From NCBI RefSeq assembly GCF_030700245.1, contig NZ_JAUYZI010000003.1, positions 1 to 64,000 on the forward strand: a stretch of 64,000 bases of DNA, given 5' to 3'. The position numbers were made by a program, and so were the translations under genes. The DNA is from Methylobacterium amylolyticum (GTDB lineage: Bacteria; Pseudomonadota; Alphaproteobacteria; Rhizobiales; Beijerinckiaceae). Below, piece by piece: positions 34,712-43,024 of this stretch. The stretch's first letter is position 1; every line of letters starts with the position of its first letter. The notes beneath the pieces were generated by a model. That model worked only from the letters and a program-made list of their open reading frames with translations, was not told the origin of the DNA and did no database searches.

Positions 34712-34984
34712 GTGCGCACGCCCATCCGCTCCGGCCCGTTCCGGCGGGACGTGAAGCGCGCGGAGCGGCGGGGCAAGGATCTGGGGAGGCTGCGGGCTCT
34801 GCTGCTGCTCCTGCTCGCGGGCGAGGAGCTGCCGCCAAGCTACAGGGACCATCCGCTGAAGGGTGACTGGAAGGGCTATCGCGACGCGCATATCGAGCCG
34901 GATTGGATCCTGATCTATCGCGTCGTCGGCGACGAACTGCACCTCGTCCGGACCGGGTCGCATGCCGATCTGTTCGACGCCTGA
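34712..34984 (+). CDS. YafQ-family mRNA interferase toxin
   Basis: A 90-residue RelE-superfamily toxin of the YafQ type, a ribosome-dependent mRNA endonuclease. It begins with FRRDVKRAERRGKDLGRL and has DHPLKGDWKGYRDAHIEPDW and LIYRVVGDELHLVRTGSHADLF, with the conserved His and Asp residues near the C-terminus. Start GTG 34712 lies one base after the antitoxin stop. The pair appears intact, so it is likely active. Confidence 0.9.
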   Translation: MRTPIRSGPFRRDVKRAERRGKDLGRLRALLLLLLAGEELPPSYRDHPLKGDWKGYRDAHIEPDWILIYRVVGDELHLVRTGSHADLFDA

Positions 34985-35116
34985 CCGGGGATGGGCGCGA
35001 TGCCGACGCGATCGGCGTCAGCCATCCGGTGCGCGGGAGCCCACGGACACATTCCGCCCGCGCGCGGCGGCGTGCTACAGCGCCCGGATGAGCCCCACCC
35101 CCGCACCGCGACCGGC

Positions 35117-36271
35117 ATGAACCCGGTCTTTTCCGACCTGCCGACCACGGTGTTCGAGACGATGTCGCGGCTCGCCCGCGAGCACGGGGCGATCAACCTC
35201 GGCCAGGGCTTCCCCGACGATCCCGGTCCCCTGGACGTGCGCGAGCGCGGCGCGCAGGCCCTGCGCGACGGCTGGAACCAGTATCCGCCGATGATGGGGC
35301 TTCAGGCGCTGCGGCAGGCGGTGGCCGCGCACTACGCCCGCCACCAGGGGCTCGACCTCGACCCCGAGGCGGAGATCATGGTCACCTCGGGCGCCACCGA
35401 GGCGCTCGCCGGCGCCCTGCTGGCCTTGATCGAGCCCGGCGACGAGGTGGTGCTGTTCGCGCCGATGTACGACGCCTACTTGCCGCTGGTGCGGCGGGCC
35501 GGCGGCGTGCCGCGGATCGTGTCGCTGAAGCCCCCCGCCTTCCGCCTCGACGAGGCGGCCCTGGCCGCGGCCTTCTCCCCCCGCACGCGGGTCGTGGTGC
35601 TCAACAATCCCCTGAACCCGAGCGCCACCCTGTTCGGGCACGACGACCTCGCGCTGCTCGCCCGCTTCTGCCGCGCCCACGATGCGGTCGCCGTCTGCGA
35701 CGAGGTGTGGGAGCACGTTGTGTTCGACGGTGCCCGTCACATCCCGCTGATGGCGCTGCCCGGGATGCGGGAGCGCACGGTCAAGATCGGTTCGGCCGGC
35801 AAGATCTTCTCGCTCACCGGCTGGAAGGTCGGATTCGTGATGGCCGATGCCCGTCTGATGCGCGGGCTCGCCAAGGCGCACCAGTTCCTCACCTTCACCA
35901 CCCCGCCGAACCTCCAGGAGGCAGTGGCCTACGGGCTCGGGAAGCCCGACGCGTGGTTCGACGCGATGCGCGCGGACTACGCCCGCTCCCGCGACCGGCT
36001 GGCCGACGGCCTGACGGGGCTGGGCTTCCGCGTGCTGCCGGCCCGGGCGACGTGGTTCCTCAACGTCGACATCTCGGGGCTCGGCCTCGGCGACGACGCG
36101 GCCGCCTGCGAGACGCTGGTCGCCCGGTACGGGGTCGCCGCGATCCCGGTCAGCGCCTTCTACCCGGACGGCGGGGTGCGCGACCTCGTCCGCCTGTGCT
36201 TCGCCAAGGCCGACGCCACCCTCGACGCGGCCCTGGGCCGTCTGGCCGGCCTCGCCCGGAGGGCCGCCTGA
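35117..36271 (+). CDS. PLP-dependent aminotransferase (class I/II, YbdL/kynurenine-type)
   Basis: A 384-residue fold-type I aminotransferase. It opens MNPVFSDLPTTVFETMSRLA and GAINLGQGFPDD, a hallmark of methionine/kynurenine aminotransferases. The PLP lysine is Lys229 in SAGKIFSLTGWK, with an upstream NPLNPSA motif and CDEVWEHV. A C-terminal Arg in VRLCFAK binds the substrate carboxylate. The exact substrate cannot be fixed. ATG 35117 is chosen by the conserved start; the earlier frame from 34991 is non-conserved. Confidence 0.9.
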   Translation: MNPVFSDLPTTVFETMSRLAREHGAINLGQGFPDDPGPLDVRERGAQALRDGWNQYPPMMGLQALRQAVAAHYARHQGLDLDPEAEIMVTSGATEALAGALLALIEPGDEVVLFAPMYDAYLPLVRRAGGVPRIVSLKPPAFRLDEAALAAAFSPRTRVVVLNNPLNPSATLFGHDDLALLARFCRAHDAVAVCDEVWEHVVFDGARHIPLMALPGMRERTVKIGSAGKIFSLTGWKVGFVMADARLMRGLAKAHQFLTFTTPPNLQEAVAYGLGKPDAWFDAMRADYARSRDRLADGLTGLGFRVLPARATWFLNVDISGLGLGDDAAACETLVARYGVAAIPVSAFYPDGGVRDLVRLCFAKADATLDAALGRLAGLARRAA

Positions 36272-36364
36272 TGCCGGCCGGCTTCCCGTGCGGCGGCGTC
36301 CTTGCGGGGAACCGGGGCGGGGGCCACATCGTCGTGCATGACAGCCTCCGCACGGATTCCGACG

Positions 36365-36841
36365 ATGGATTTCTCCCAGCGTGCCGGCGCCAAGCCGTTC
36401 CCGGACGGCCGGGCCTTCCCCGGCGGCCGTCCGCCGTTCCTCTCGGCCGATCTCGGCCGCGAGGCGAGCCTCGCCCGGCTCGAGACGCTGGCGCACCTGA
36501 TGGACACGGCCTTCGTGATCCCGGGCATCAACCGGCGGGTCGGGTTCGACGCGCTGATCGGCCTCGTGCCGGTGATCGGCGACGTGGCCGGCATGGTGAT
36601 CTCCTCCTTCATCGTCTACGAGGCCAAGCGGCTGGGCGCCCCGCGCTGGCTGATCGCCCGGATGGCGATGAACGTCGCCTTCGACGGGATGCTCGGCGCG
36701 GTGCCGATCGCCGGCGACATCTTCGACGCCGCCTTCAAGGCCAACCGCCGCAACGTCCGCCTGCTGCGCCGCTGGCTGGAGCGCAGCGGCGGCCTGCGGC
36801 CGAGCGAGATCGAGGGCACCGCGACCCGGCTCGACGGCTGA
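36365..36841 (+). CDS. DUF4112 membrane protein
   Basis: A 158-residue protein of the DUF4112 family. The diagnostic part is FVIPGINRRVGFDALIGLVPVIGDVAGMVISS, two short hydrophobic helices, repeated in related form as GMLGAVPIAGDIFDAAFKANRRN. The function is unknown. An alternative ATG at 36338 would add nine residues. It follows the aminotransferase by 93 bp and is followed by repeat R5. Confidence 0.85.
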   Translation: MDFSQRAGAKPFPDGRAFPGGRPPFLSADLGREASLARLETLAHLMDTAFVIPGINRRVGFDALIGLVPVIGDVAGMVISSFIVYEAKRLGAPRWLIARMAMNVAFDGMLGAVPIAGDIFDAAFKANRRNVRLLRRWLERSGGLRPSEIEGTATRLDG

Positions 36842-36881
36842 TCTTCTTGGGTTCCGGGACGGCCCTTCCAACGCGCCTCGT

Positions 36882-37050
36882 CCTCCCTCCCCCCTCTGCG
36901 GGGGAGGGTACTCCGCGAAGCGGGGGGGGAGAGGGGCAGCGCGACGGTTCGGGATGGGGCGCCTGCTGCGTCCTTCTCGGAAGCGGCGCTCCCCTCTCCC
37001 GACCCGGCCTGACGGCCGGCCCACCCTCCCCCGCAGTGGGGGGAGGGTGG
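36882..37050. repeat. palindromic intergenic repeat R5 (inverted)
   Basis: A full-length element with the same ends (CCTCCCCCCTCTGCGGGGGAGGGT; CCACCCTCCCCCGCAGTGGG) but the internal modules in the opposite order to R1, R3 and R4: GGCCTGACGGCC is now in the right half. It occupies the gap before the yejE-type gene. Confidence 0.8.
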
Positions 37051-37088
37051 GCCGTGGTGCGACGGGCTTCCCCGCTCGCGGGGCGCCC

Positions 37089-38294
37089 ATGAACGAGATC
37101 CCCCGCCCCCCGGACGGCGAGGTCGTCCCCGCGCCGATGCCGGGCGCCCAGCCGATCGTCCTGCGCCCCGGCGAGGGGGCGCCGCCCGCGCCGCCGCAGG
37201 GGCGGGGCCTGTCGCCGCTCAACCGGCGCCGGCTCGACAATTTCCGGCGCAATCGCCTCGGCTACGCGTCGTTCCTGGTCTTCGTCGCCCTGTTCGTGAC
37301 CAGCCTGTTCGCCGAGGTGATCGCCAACGACCGGCCGATCTTCCTGTCCTACAAGGGCGAGTGGCTGTTCCCCGTCCTCGTGAACTACCCCGAGGAGAAG
37401 TTCGGCGGCTTCCTCGCGGTCACGGACTACAACTCGCCGGAGATCCGCAAGGAGATCGCGGAGAACGGCTGGGCGGTCTGGCCGCCGATCCCGTTCGCCT
37501 ACGACACGATCAACCAGGACCTGCCGACCCCGTCCCCGTCGCCGCCGACCTGGATGCTCACCGACGCCCAGTGCAAGCCCGTCGCCGAGAAACTCGGCGG
37601 CTCGACCTGCGCCGACATCCCCTGGCACTGGCTCGGCACCGACAACACCACCCGCGACGTGCTCGCCCGCGTCATCTACGGGTTCCGCATCTCGGTGCTG
37701 TTCGGGCTGATCCTGGCCGCCGTCTCCTCGGTGATCGGCGTGATCGCCGGGGCGGTGCAGGGCTATTTCGGCGGCTGGGTCGATCTCGCCTTCCAGCGGT
37801 TCATCGAGGTCTGGGGCGGCATCCCGACCCTCTACCTGATCATCATCATCTCGGCCTTCATCGCCCCGGGCTTCTTCGTGCTGCTCGGGATCATGCTGCT
37901 GTTCTCGTGGGTGGCGCTGGTCAGCGTCGTGCGGGCGGAGTTCCTGCGGGCGCGCAATTTCGAGTACGTGCGGGCGGCGCGGGCGCTCGGCCTGTCCAAC
38001 CTGCGCATCATGACCGTTCACCTGCTGCCGAACGCCATGGTGGCGACGCTGACCTTCCTGCCGTTCATCCTCAACGGCTCGATCACCACCCTGACCTCCC
38101 TCGACTTCCTCGGCTTCGGGCTGCCGCCGGGCTCGCCGTCCCTCGGCGAACTCCTGGCGCAGGGCAAGGACAACCTGACGGCGCCGTGGCTCGGCCTCAC
38201 CGGCTTCGTCGTCATCGCCGCGATGCTGAGCCTGCTCGTCTTCGCCGGCGAGGCGGTGCGCGACGCCTTCGACCCGCGCAAGACGTTCCGCTGA
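37089..38294 (+). CDS. yejE: ABC transporter permease, YejE type (solitary)
   Basis: A 401-residue permease of the YejABEF oligopeptide/microcin C importer type. A Pro-rich cytoplasmic N-terminus precedes TM1 (GYASFLVFVALFVTSLFAEV), then a long periplasmic loop with WHWLGTDNTTRDVLARVIYG. The permease EAA-like loop is EYVRAARALGLSNLRIMTVHLLPN, and the C-terminus has LDFLGFGLPPGSPSLGELLAQGK. In most genomes yejA and yejB precede and yejF follows. None is present here, and repeat R5 lies directly upstream. ATG 37089 opens the family-like part. Confidence 0.9.
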   Translation: MNEIPRPPDGEVVPAPMPGAQPIVLRPGEGAPPAPPQGRGLSPLNRRRLDNFRRNRLGYASFLVFVALFVTSLFAEVIANDRPIFLSYKGEWLFPVLVNYPEEKFGGFLAVTDYNSPEIRKEIAENGWAVWPPIPFAYDTINQDLPTPSPSPPTWMLTDAQCKPVAEKLGGSTCADIPWHWLGTDNTTRDVLARVIYGFRISVLFGLILAAVSSVIGVIAGAVQGYFGGWVDLAFQRFIEVWGGIPTLYLIIIISAFIAPGFFVLLGIMLLFSWVALVSVVRAEFLRARNFEYVRAARALGLSNLRIMTVHLLPNAMVATLTFLPFILNGSITTLTSLDFLGFGLPPGSPSLGELLAQGKDNLTAPWLGLTGFVVIAAMLSLLVFAGEAVRDAFDPRKTFR

Positions 38295-38489
38295 GGCGCA
38301 ACCCGCCATCCTCCGGCCCCGCCGCCGATTCGGTCGCCGCACCCCAGTCCCGCGCCCCCGAAGGGGAGGCTTGCGCACCCGCACGACCGCGGACGGCGAG
38401 CGTAAATGACGCAGGTGCGGACGCGATCGTCCGCGAATGCCTGGACGGCGGAAAATCCACTTTGGGATGACTGTGCCGTCCGTGCCGAG

Positions 38490-38516
38490 GACCGGTCCAG
38501 GACCTGGATTCCGGTC
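38490..38516. other. strong hairpin downstream of yejE
   Basis: GACCGGTCCAGG pairs with CCTGGA-TT-CCGGTC around a single base. It stands about 200 bp after yejE and 260 bp before mucR. No U tract follows, so it is either a processing or regulatory structure. The rest of 38295-38640 shows nothing clear. Confidence 0.4.
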
Positions 38517-38640
38517 ATTCGCTGCGGTCGTAACGGTCTCTCCCGGCTGCAAAAACGCCGTTTCGAGGGGCGCTCAGGTTTCGTGCGTCGGCCGTTGCGA
38601 GATCATCCCGCCACTGCCCACCTATGCAACCGCAAGACGC

Positions 38641-38778
38641 GAAGCCGGTAGAACAGGTTTGGATTAACTTTGGTCTGATCACAGGAAAGGTCGCAAAAAA
38701 ACTTGCTTTTTTTTCCAGTCCCCATAACTCGGGCGTGAGGGGACCTTTCGCCCGGGAAAGAGAGCGAGGAAATCACGA
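38641..38778 (+). promoter_or_regulatory. AT-rich leader of mucR
   Basis: A locally AT-rich tract contains TTAACTTTGG, an A7 run (38694-38701) and a T8 run (38707-38714) that can pair, and a GAGGAAAT ribosome binding site near 38768. MucR/Ros proteins bind AT-rich DNA in front of their own gene, so autoregulation is plausible. Confidence 0.45.
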
Positions 38779-39327
38779 ATGTCCGAGATCGCACCGACAT
38801 CGCAACTGGACTACATCGAGCGCACGGTGGACGTGGTCGCCGCCTACGTCTCGAACAACTCCATTCCGACTGCCGAACTGCCGGCGCTGATCGTCAGCGT
38901 GCACGAAGCCCTGAACGCGATCGCCTCCGGTTCCGTCGCCCCGAGCGCCGAGACCGTCGAGAAGCCGACGTCCGCGCAGGTCCGCAAGTCGATCCGCCCC
39001 GACGGCCTGATCAGCTTCATCGACGGCAAGTCGTACAAGACCCTCAAGCGTCACCTGACGAAGCACGGACTCGATCCGCACAGCTACCGCGAGCGCTACG
39101 GCCTGCCGGCCGACTACCCCACCACCGCCGCCAACTACTCGGCGCAGCGCTCGGCGCTCGCCAAGAGCCTCGGCCTCGGTCAGCCCGGACGCGGCGGCGC
39201 GACGGCGGATGAGGGTGAGCCCGAGGTCGAGGAGGCGCCGTCCGCCCCCGCCCGCAGCCGCCGCAAGGCCGCCGCCACCGCCGCGGTCAAGGACCGTGCA
39301 GGCCGCAAGACGGTCGAGGCCGCCTGA
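38779..39327 (+). CDS. mucR: MucR/Ros-family transcriptional regulator
   Basis: A 182-residue regulator of the Ros/MucR family, which controls exopolysaccharide, motility and cell cycle genes in Rhizobiales and acts as an H-NS-like binder of AT-rich DNA. The zinc-finger region is at residues 76-105, but the usual first ligand Cys79 is Ser79, with Asp82, His92 and His96 retained (SFIDGKSYKTLKRHLTKHG). The N-terminal part (residues 1-60) should form oligomers. The C-terminal 50 residues are an Ala/Arg/Lys-rich basic tail, longer than usual. Confidence 0.92.
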   Translation: MSEIAPTSQLDYIERTVDVVAAYVSNNSIPTAELPALIVSVHEALNAIASGSVAPSAETVEKPTSAQVRKSIRPDGLISFIDGKSYKTLKRHLTKHGLDPHSYRERYGLPADYPTTAANYSAQRSALAKSLGLGQPGRGGATADEGEPEVEEAPSAPARSRRKAAATAAVKDRAGRKTVEAA

Positions 39328-39431
39328 CGGCTCCCGGCTCTCTCACGGGCACCGCGCGACTGCCGGCTCCCGGGCGGTGACGGTCCGGGAGGCTTTCACG
39401 ATCGGTCCCGGACCGCGCCGTCCGTGCCCGC

Positions 39432-40865
39432 TCAGGCCGCCAGACGACCCTCCAGCGGGAAGACCTTGGCCGGGTTCAGGAGCCAGTCCGGGTCGAACAC
39501 CGCCTTCACCCGCATCTGCTGCTCCAGGTCGGCCTGGGCGTACTGGAAGCGCATCAGCTCGCGCTTTTCGATGCCGACCCCGTGCTCGCCGGTGAGGCAG
39601 CCGCCGACCTCGACGCAGAGCTTCAGGATCTCGTCGCCGGCGGCCTCCGCCTTCTGCAACTCGCCGGGCTTGTTGATGTCGAACAGGATCAGCGGGTGCA
39701 GGTTGCCGTCGCCCGCGTGGAACACGTTGGCGACCCGCAGCCCGTGGCCGGCGCAGATCGCGCCGATGCGCTCCAGCACCGGCCCGAGCTGGCCGGTGGG
39801 GATCGTGCCGTCCATGCAGATGTAGTCGGAGATCCGGCCCGTCGCGCCGAAGGCCGACTTGCGGCCCTTCCAGATCGCCGCCGACTCGGCCTCAGAGCGC
39901 GAGACCCGCAGGCTGGTGGGCCGGAAGTCCCCGGCGATGGCCTCGATCCGGGCGAGCATCGCCGTGCACTCGTCGTCCGAGCCCTCGACCTCGATGATCA
40001 GCATCGCCTCGGCGTCGCGCGGATAGCCGGCCCCGGAGAAATCCTCGGTGATCAGGATCGCCTCGCGGTCCATGTACTCGATGGCGACGGGGATGATGCC
40101 GGCCGCGATGATCGCCGCGACGCAGTCGCCCGCGTCCTCCACCCGGGAGAAGCCCATCAGCGCCGGCCGCGCGCCCTCGGCCGCCCGCAGGATGCGCACG
40201 GTCGCCTCGGTGACGACCCCGAGCTGCCCCTCCGATCCGCAGATCAGGCCGAGCAGGTCGTAGCCGGGGGCGTCGAGATGGTCGCCGCCGATCTGGACCA
40301 CCGTGCCGTCGTTCATCACCAGGGTGACGCCGAGCAGGTTGTTGGTCGTCACCCCGTACTTGAGGCAGTGGGCGCCGCCCGAATTCATCGCGATGTTGCC
40401 GGCGATGGTGCAGGCGAGCTGGCTCGACGGGTCGGGGGCGTAGAAGAAGCCCTCGTGGGCGACCGCCCCGGAGATCGCGAGGTTGGTGATGCCGCTCTGC
40501 ACCCGCGCGGTCCGGTTGGCGAAGTCGAGGTCGAGGACGCGGGTCATCTTGGCGACGCCGAGGATGATCGCGTCCTCCTGGGCAATCGCCCCGCCCGCCA
40601 GTGACGTACCGGCGCCGCGCGGCACCACCCGCACGCCGTTGGCGTGGCAGTAGGCCATCACCGCCGCGACCTCCTCCGTCGTGGAGGGCAGGACGACGGC
40701 CAGCGGCATCTTGCGGTAGGCGGTGAGCCCGTCCGTCTCGAAGGCCCGGCGCTCGTCCTCCGAGACGATCAGCGCCTCCGCCGCAACCAGCGGGCGCAGG
40801 CCCGCGACGATCGCCTCGCGGCGGTCGATGACGGTCTGATCGGGTTCGGGGAAGCGGATCGTCAT
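39432..40865 (-). CDS. FAD-linked oxidase, GlcD/D-lactate dehydrogenase type
   Basis: A 477-residue flavoprotein with FAD_binding_4 and FAD-oxidase C-terminal domains. Visible motifs: PRGAGTSLAGGAI, PDPSSQLACTIAGNIAMNSGG, GSEGQLGVVTEATV, NVFHAGDGNLHP and LTGEHGVGIEKR. It most likely oxidises a 2-hydroxy acid such as glycolate or D-lactate and passes electrons to a partner. The partner genes glcE and glcF are not adjacent, so the exact substrate is open. ATG 40865 is well placed; the long upstream frame is antisense to kdsD. Confidence 0.9.
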   Translation of the reverse strand: MTIRFPEPDQTVIDRREAIVAGLRPLVAAEALIVSEDERRAFETDGLTAYRKMPLAVVLPSTTEEVAAVMAYCHANGVRVVPRGAGTSLAGGAIAQEDAIILGVAKMTRVLDLDFANRTARVQSGITNLAISGAVAHEGFFYAPDPSSQLACTIAGNIAMNSGGAHCLKYGVTTNNLLGVTLVMNDGTVVQIGGDHLDAPGYDLLGLICGSEGQLGVVTEATVRILRAAEGARPALMGFSRVEDAGDCVAAIIAAGIIPVAIEYMDREAILITEDFSGAGYPRDAEAMLIIEVEGSDDECTAMLARIEAIAGDFRPTSLRVSRSEAESAAIWKGRKSAFGATGRISDYICMDGTIPTGQLGPVLERIGAICAGHGLRVANVFHAGDGNLHPLILFDINKPGELQKAEAAGDEILKLCVEVGGCLTGEHGVGIEKRELMRFQYAQADLEQQMRVKAVFDPDWLLNPAKVFPLEGRLAA

Positions 40866-41039
40866 GGGACACCCGGCGCGGGATTTCTCGTGATCGGGCC
40901 TCACCATGCGCCGGTCCGCGGCCGCGGGCAACGGCACCCCCCGGGTCACAATCCGGCCACGCCGCCTGCCTAAGCGTCGCACCCCGGGCCGGCGGCCCGC
41001 GCCGCCCGCGCGGACGCCGAGGGTGCAAGACGAGACGAC

Positions 41040-42077
41040 ATGACGCCATCCGCCGCGACCGCGCTCCTCGACGACAGTTTCCCCGTCCCCGTCTCGGCCA
41101 ACCGCGACAGCCGCCGCGATATCACCCGCGACATGGGCGTGCGCAGCCTCCAGATGGGCATCACCGCCCTCCAGGAGGCAAGCGCCGCCTTCGAGGGGCC
41201 GCTCGGCGAGGCGTTCGAGCGCGCGGTCGAGCTGATCCTCGGCGGCAAGGGCCGGGTGATCGTCAGCGGCATCGGCAAGAGCGGCCATATCGGCCGCAAG
41301 CTCGCGGCGACGCTGGCCTCCACCGGCACCCACGCGTTCTTCGTCCACCCGACCGAGGCGAGCCACGGCGATCTCGGGATGATCGCCCGCGACGACGTGA
41401 TCATCGCGCTGTCGTGGTCGGGGGAGACCGCCGAGCTGTCCGACCTCGTCGGCTTCACCCGGCGCTTCTCGATCCCGCTGATCGCCATCACCCGCAACGG
41501 CGCGAGCACGCTCGGCCGGGCGGCGGACGTGCTCCTGGAACTGCCGCGGGTGCGCGAATCCTGCCCGCACGACCTCGCCCCGACCTCCTCCAGCTTGATC
41601 CAGCTCGCGCTCGGCGACGCGCTCGCCGTGGCGCTGCTGGAGCGGCGCGGCTTCACCTCGGCCCGCTTCCGCACCCTCCATCCCGGCGGGACGCTCGCCG
41701 CGCGCCTCAAGACCGTGCAGCAGCTCATGCACGGCGCCGACATGCCGCTGGTGGGCGAGGACGCGCTGATGTCGGAGGTGCTGATCGAGATGGCCGCGCG
41801 CCGCTACGGCTGCGTCGGCGTCGCCGATGGCGCCGGCCGGCTCGTGGGCATCGTCACCGACGGCGACCTGCGCCGCCACATGGGCCCGGCGCTCCTCGAC
41901 ACGCCGGTCCGCACGGTGATGACCCGCGATCCCATCACCGTCGAGCCGCACAAGCTGGCGAGCGCCGTGCTGGAGCTGATGAACCGCCGGCTCATCACCG
42001 CCGTCTTCGCCGTCGACGACGGCCGGCCGGTCGGCATCCTGCACGTCCACGACCTGCTGCGCGCCGGCATCGCCTGA
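41040..42077 (+). CDS. kdsD: arabinose-5-phosphate isomerase (KdsD/KpsF)
   Basis: A 345-residue sugar isomerase converting D-ribulose 5-phosphate to D-arabinose 5-phosphate, the first step to Kdo for lipopolysaccharide. An N-terminal SIS domain (residues about 55-190) contains VIVSGIGKSGHIGRKLAATL, STGTHAFFVHPTEASHGDLG and SGETAE; the junction has LHPGGTLAAR. Two CBS domains (about 215-335) follow. The length is slightly above the usual 320-330 owing to an N-terminal extension of about 20 residues. Divergent from the FAD oxidase gene. Confidence 0.93.
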   Translation: MTPSAATALLDDSFPVPVSANRDSRRDITRDMGVRSLQMGITALQEASAAFEGPLGEAFERAVELILGGKGRVIVSGIGKSGHIGRKLAATLASTGTHAFFVHPTEASHGDLGMIARDDVIIALSWSGETAELSDLVGFTRRFSIPLIAITRNGASTLGRAADVLLELPRVRESCPHDLAPTSSSLIQLALGDALAVALLERRGFTSARFRTLHPGGTLAARLKTVQQLMHGADMPLVGEDALMSEVLIEMAARRYGCVGVADGAGRLVGIVTDGDLRRHMGPALLDTPVRTVMTRDPITVEPHKLASAVLELMNRRLITAVFAVDDGRPVGILHVHDLLRAGIA

Positions 42078-42095
42078 TCTTTTTGGGACTTCTTG

Positions 42096-42121
42096 CGCGC
42101 CGCGCGCCGGTGCGCGGCGCG
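42096..42121. terminator. convergent-gene hairpin
   Basis: A perfect 10-bp stem CGCGCCGCGC/GCGCGGCGCG with a 6-base loop lies between the convergent kdsD and SHOCT genes. A TTTTT run precedes rather than follows it, so it is not a classic rho-independent terminator, though it may stop transcription from either side. Confidence 0.4.
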
Positions 42122-42122
42122 T

Positions 42123-42875
42123 CTACAGGCGCGCCAGCAGCTCGGCCTTCTTGTCCGCGAACTCCTGCGCCGTGAGCACGCCCCGGGCGTGCAACGCGGC
42201 CAGCCGCTCGATCGTGGCGAGGACGTCCCCCGGTGTGTCCGAGCCCGGCGGGTTGGCCGCGGGTGCGGGCGGCTGCTCCGGCGGCGCCGCGGCCGGGTCG
42301 GCCTGCCGCGGCGCGGCGCTCTCCGCCTCGATCCGGCGCAGGCGGTCGAGGGCGACCGCGCCGCCGGGACCGGTGAAGCCGAGGACGCCGTTCGCCTGCG
42401 ACACCCCGGAGATGCTGTGCTCGCCGGTGTCGTACAGCGCGACGCCCGCGCCGGAATCCACGGCGAGCCGCCGGCTCTCGGGGAAGTAGGCGTAGCGCAG
42501 CCCGTTCTGCGAGCCGGAACTCGACGGCCGGCCGAGGTCGGCCGGCCACCACTCGCCACGGCCCGAGGCGACGGGGGTCGCCTCGGAGAAGCCGCCCGCC
42601 GGCAGGGCGGCGGCCAGCTCGTTGCACAGGGCGTTGACCCGCGCCTTCAGGCCGTCGTCGAACATCCGGCCGACCATGGTCATGCCGCCCGCGAACCACT
42701 GGCCCATCCCGCCGAGGTCCGGATGGTCGAACTGCGCCATCGTCCCGCCGCCGCGCTCGAGTGCGTGCACGAGATGGCGCACCGCGTCGATGCCGACCCC
42801 GTGGCGGTCGGCCATCGCCTGGAGGCCGGAGGCGTGGTCGAGACCGCCCGCGTCGATGAAGTCGGTGCCGCTCAT
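42123..42875 (-). CDS. SHOCT-domain protein
   Basis: A 250-residue protein ending in a SHOCT (short C-terminal) domain: DVLATIERLAALHARGVLTAQEFADKKAELLARL, split here as a helix, a GVLT turn and a second helix. The N-terminal 100 residues are hydrophilic with FDHPDLGGMGQWFAGGMTMVG; the middle has a possible beta-sandwich. Residues 190-215 are a Pro/Ala linker. Its function is unknown; SHOCT domains often mediate oligomerisation. ATG 42875 has GGGGG at a better distance than ATG 42881. Confidence 0.75.
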   Translation of the reverse strand: MSGTDFIDAGGLDHASGLQAMADRHGVGIDAVRHLVHALERGGGTMAQFDHPDLGGMGQWFAGGMTMVGRMFDDGLKARVNALCNELAAALPAGGFSEATPVASGRGEWWPADLGRPSSSGSQNGLRYAYFPESRRLAVDSGAGVALYDTGEHSISGVSQANGVLGFTGPGGAVALDRLRRIEAESAAPRQADPAAAPPEQPPAPAANPPGSDTPGDVLATIERLAALHARGVLTAQEFADKKAELLARL

Positions 42876-43024
42876 GAACATCCCCCGATCCTGCGCAGGG
42901 CGCCGCGCCGCCCGGATCCGCCGTCCCAACCTCGAAAGAAACGGTCGGGACGCGGCGGGTTTCCCCGCGAGGCCCCGCAGTGCACGCCGACGACGCAAGC
43001 CCCGCGCCGCCGGCCGGCCCCGGG

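Noticed and set aside
36954..37088. N-terminal extension of the yejE-type permease
   Set aside because: It translates repeat R5 and is Arg/Pro-rich noise; ATG 37089 starts the real protein.
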